Source: Lasioglossum baleicum (lineage: Eukaryota > Arthropoda > Insecta > Hymenoptera > Halictidae). Taken from it: DNA of 64,000 bases. The stretch spans positions 248,001-312,000 of the forward strand of contig NC_134947.1 of the NCBI RefSeq assembly GCF_051020765.1, in the 5' to 3' direction. Shown piece by piece: positions 62,172 to 64,000 of this stretch (position 1 is its first letter; each line of letters begins with the position of its first letter). The notes under the pieces were generated by a model. That model was not told where the DNA came from and searched no databases. It worked only from the letters and a program-made list of their open reading frames with translations. The translations under genes were made by a program, and so were the position numbers.

Positions 62172-63390
62172 ATGTCCAACCCAATACCTCAAAACAATAT
62201 AACAAAAATCAATCCTCAAATTCCCACCTCCAATAGATATGGAATCTTCCAACGATTCATTCAGGATGAAGACCCACCCCCAATATCCAACCAAACCAAC
62301 TCCTACACCCCACCTGCCCAATCAAATACAAATTCAAATTCAACTCCAAACAATACTGCCCCAAAAACTATAAAACCTCCCCCCATCTACCACCACAACT
62401 CCAACGTAAACTACCCCTCCTTCCTCTCCATGCTCCAAACCATATACTCCAATAATGTTCACACCAAATACTCTAATGGAAAATTAAAAATCCAATTCAA
62501 CCTCTTAGAACACTTCACGCAATTCAAACAAGACTGCTTTCAAAACAACCTACACATCCACACTTACTCCCTTCCCACCGAAAAAACCCTCGCAGTTGTC
62601 CTAAAAGGAATCCCACACTTCTCCGCACAAGAAATACTCAATGAAATAACCAAACAAGGTTTTCATCCCGCTCATTGCAAAGAAATTCCCACTCCTGCTA
62701 AATACCCAATCTATAAAATCACCTTCCTTCCCGGAACTACCCTAACTCAAGTAAAATCCATTAGATTTATTAACTCGGTAAGAGCCTACTGGGAAAAATA
62801 CGACTCCAAGAAGCCAATAATTCAATGCTTCCACTGCCAAGCACACAGACACACCTTAGCAAACCAGGCCATACCGATGCCTGAAGTGCAGCCAGGACCA
62901 CGACACCCGCACCTGCTCCAAAACCAGGGACACCCCCGCAACCTGTGCCAACTGCAAAGGAAATCACCCAGCAAATTACAGCCAGTGCCCACCGCTCATC
63001 AATTTCCTATCCAAAAAGGAAAACAGAAAACTACAACACCTCTCTTCCTCCAACAAAATTACCAACACTCCACACCTCCAAGAAAATAAAAATTTAACAC
63101 CAACCTCATTCCCCACTCTACCCCCTAGGAACTCCCCACTATCCAACACATTCTCCCATCCTCTGCCACAACTCACATATGCTCAAGCCACCAAGACTAT
63201 CACCCCCTCTCCTACCCCACCCCAACAAGACTCAGTCACCGATACAATACACTCCCTCAATGCCTCAGAGGAACTACACACTATCCTCAACATACTAGAT
63301 TTAATCCAAAAACACTACCTTCCCTGCACAAACACAATAGATAAAGTAAAAGCCATAATCCTTATCGTCCAAACCCTCGACTCAAAATGA
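62172..63390 (+). pseudogene. LINE W ORF1 (Gag-like), one frameshift
   Basis: From ATG at 62172 the protein has the same order as ORF1 of LINE X: TSNRYGIFQRF, KPPPIYHHNS, LPTEKTLAVVLKGIPHF, YPIYKITFLPGTTLTQVKS and FINSVRAYWEKY. The first knuckle starts as CFHCQAHRHT, then the frame shifts near 62850. In the new frame CLKCSQDHDTRTC and CANCKGNHPANYSQC follow and the protein ends at 63390. It is a Jockey-type Gag. Codon use is C/A-rich, unlike LINE X. Confidence 0.8.
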
Positions 63391-64000
63391 ATTTGAAAGC
63401 ACCACTCAACCTCAACTCCAGGATATCGAAGCGATTCTCCTAAAAACAAAAACAAACCCTCCAATAACAATAGGCTCCCTTTACTCACCTCCAAACAAAA
63501 AGATCCTACCCCACGACCTCTCCGCTCTCCTACGTTCAAACTTCCACTACCTTCTAGGCGGTGACCTCAACGTCAAACATCAGCTCTGCAACAACTCCTC
63601 CAGAAACCAAAAAGGAGTAGCTCTCAAAAACCATATCGAAAATTCCCAAACCTACATTATTCACCCCAAATCCCACACTCACCATCAACCAAAATGTAAA
63701 CCCTCCACCATTGATATCTTCCTCACTAACCTCCCATATACCTCCAAATGCTACACTACTCAAGACCTCCCCTCCAACCACCTACCAGTCATCCTGGAAA
63801 TCAACCTAAAAAATCCCAAAAACCACTACGCAATAACCCCTTCAACAGATTGGGAAAAATACAGAACCCTCTGTAACAAACACCCACTCCAATCCTCCCT
63901 CACCTCCCCTAAACAAATAGACCAACAAATCCAACTCCTCACCAATACCATGAACCATGCCTACAGAAAAGCCACTACCTGGCACCACCAAACCCCCGAT
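63391..64000 (+). pseudogene. LINE W ORF2, partial, endonuclease start missing
   Basis: Right after the ORF1 stop the DNA encodes the middle of an endonuclease: TIGSLYSPPNKK, LLGGDLNVKHQLCNN, STIDIFLTNLP and SNHLPVILEINL. The first 90-100 residues of the domain (with the WNANS-type start) are absent, so there is a deletion at the ORF1/ORF2 boundary. The frame is still open at the end of the window, so the RT region lies beyond 64000. Confidence 0.75.

Overview
The window looks like nuclear DNA of an insect, most likely a hymenopteran and perhaps an ant. That assignment is inference from the mix of element families: Jockey- and R1-clade LINEs, Gypsy and BEL LTR elements, hAT, Transib, ISL2EU-like, Helitron and many foldback MITEs. 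There is no bacterial-style operon, no rRNA and no convincing true tRNA gene. Nearly every long reading frame belongs to a transposable element. The only sign of a cellular gene is a 19-codon signal-peptide exon at about 35.5 kb with a well-formed TATA/initiator promoter.

Layout. 0-7.6 kb: a Gypsy element with a SAP-like Gag N-terminus and a deleted integrase, abutting a BEL element on the minus strand, then LTR and hAT scraps. 7.67-17.23 kb: an ISL2EU-like DNA transposon with about 1.3-kb terminal inverted repeats (TIRs), an intact 805-aa DDE transposase and a 131-bp tandem repeat; a Jockey-type LINE, itself carrying a foldback MITE, sits in its left TIR. 17.9-22.5 kb: a minus-strand LTR element with very long LTRs, a tRNA-Lys primer site and no coding capacity. 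22.5-25.2 kb: a 2.7-kb foldback element. 26.9-35.6 kb: two diverged copies of a promoter region bracketing a cluster of insertions (a hAT MITE exactly on one TATA box, a Transib/RAG1-like transposase pseudogene with an RSS-like end, and a Helitron remnant); the second copy leads into the signal-peptide exon. 36.8-39.2 kb: a BED-finger hAT transposon. 41.1-41.5 kb: a foldback MITE.

41.77-61.76 kb: a nested stack. A full-length Jockey-like LINE (X, with a 22-bp target duplication and A-tail) was split by a second LINE (Y, with a 17-18 bp target duplication). The microsatellite tail of Y appears to have expanded and then received an R1-clade LINE (Z) and two Helitrons, one with an intact protein of about 1,590 aa. 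After X comes a third Jockey-like element (W), which runs off the window.

The genes do not form a shared pathway; the organisation is a chronology of insertions readable from target duplications. The strongest leads are the ISL2EU-like element with a SWIM finger and tRNA-like TIR segment, the RAG1-like Transib relic, the duplicated peptide-gene promoter, and the microsatellite-embedded R1 LINE. Family names rest on motifs read by eye; no database search was possible.
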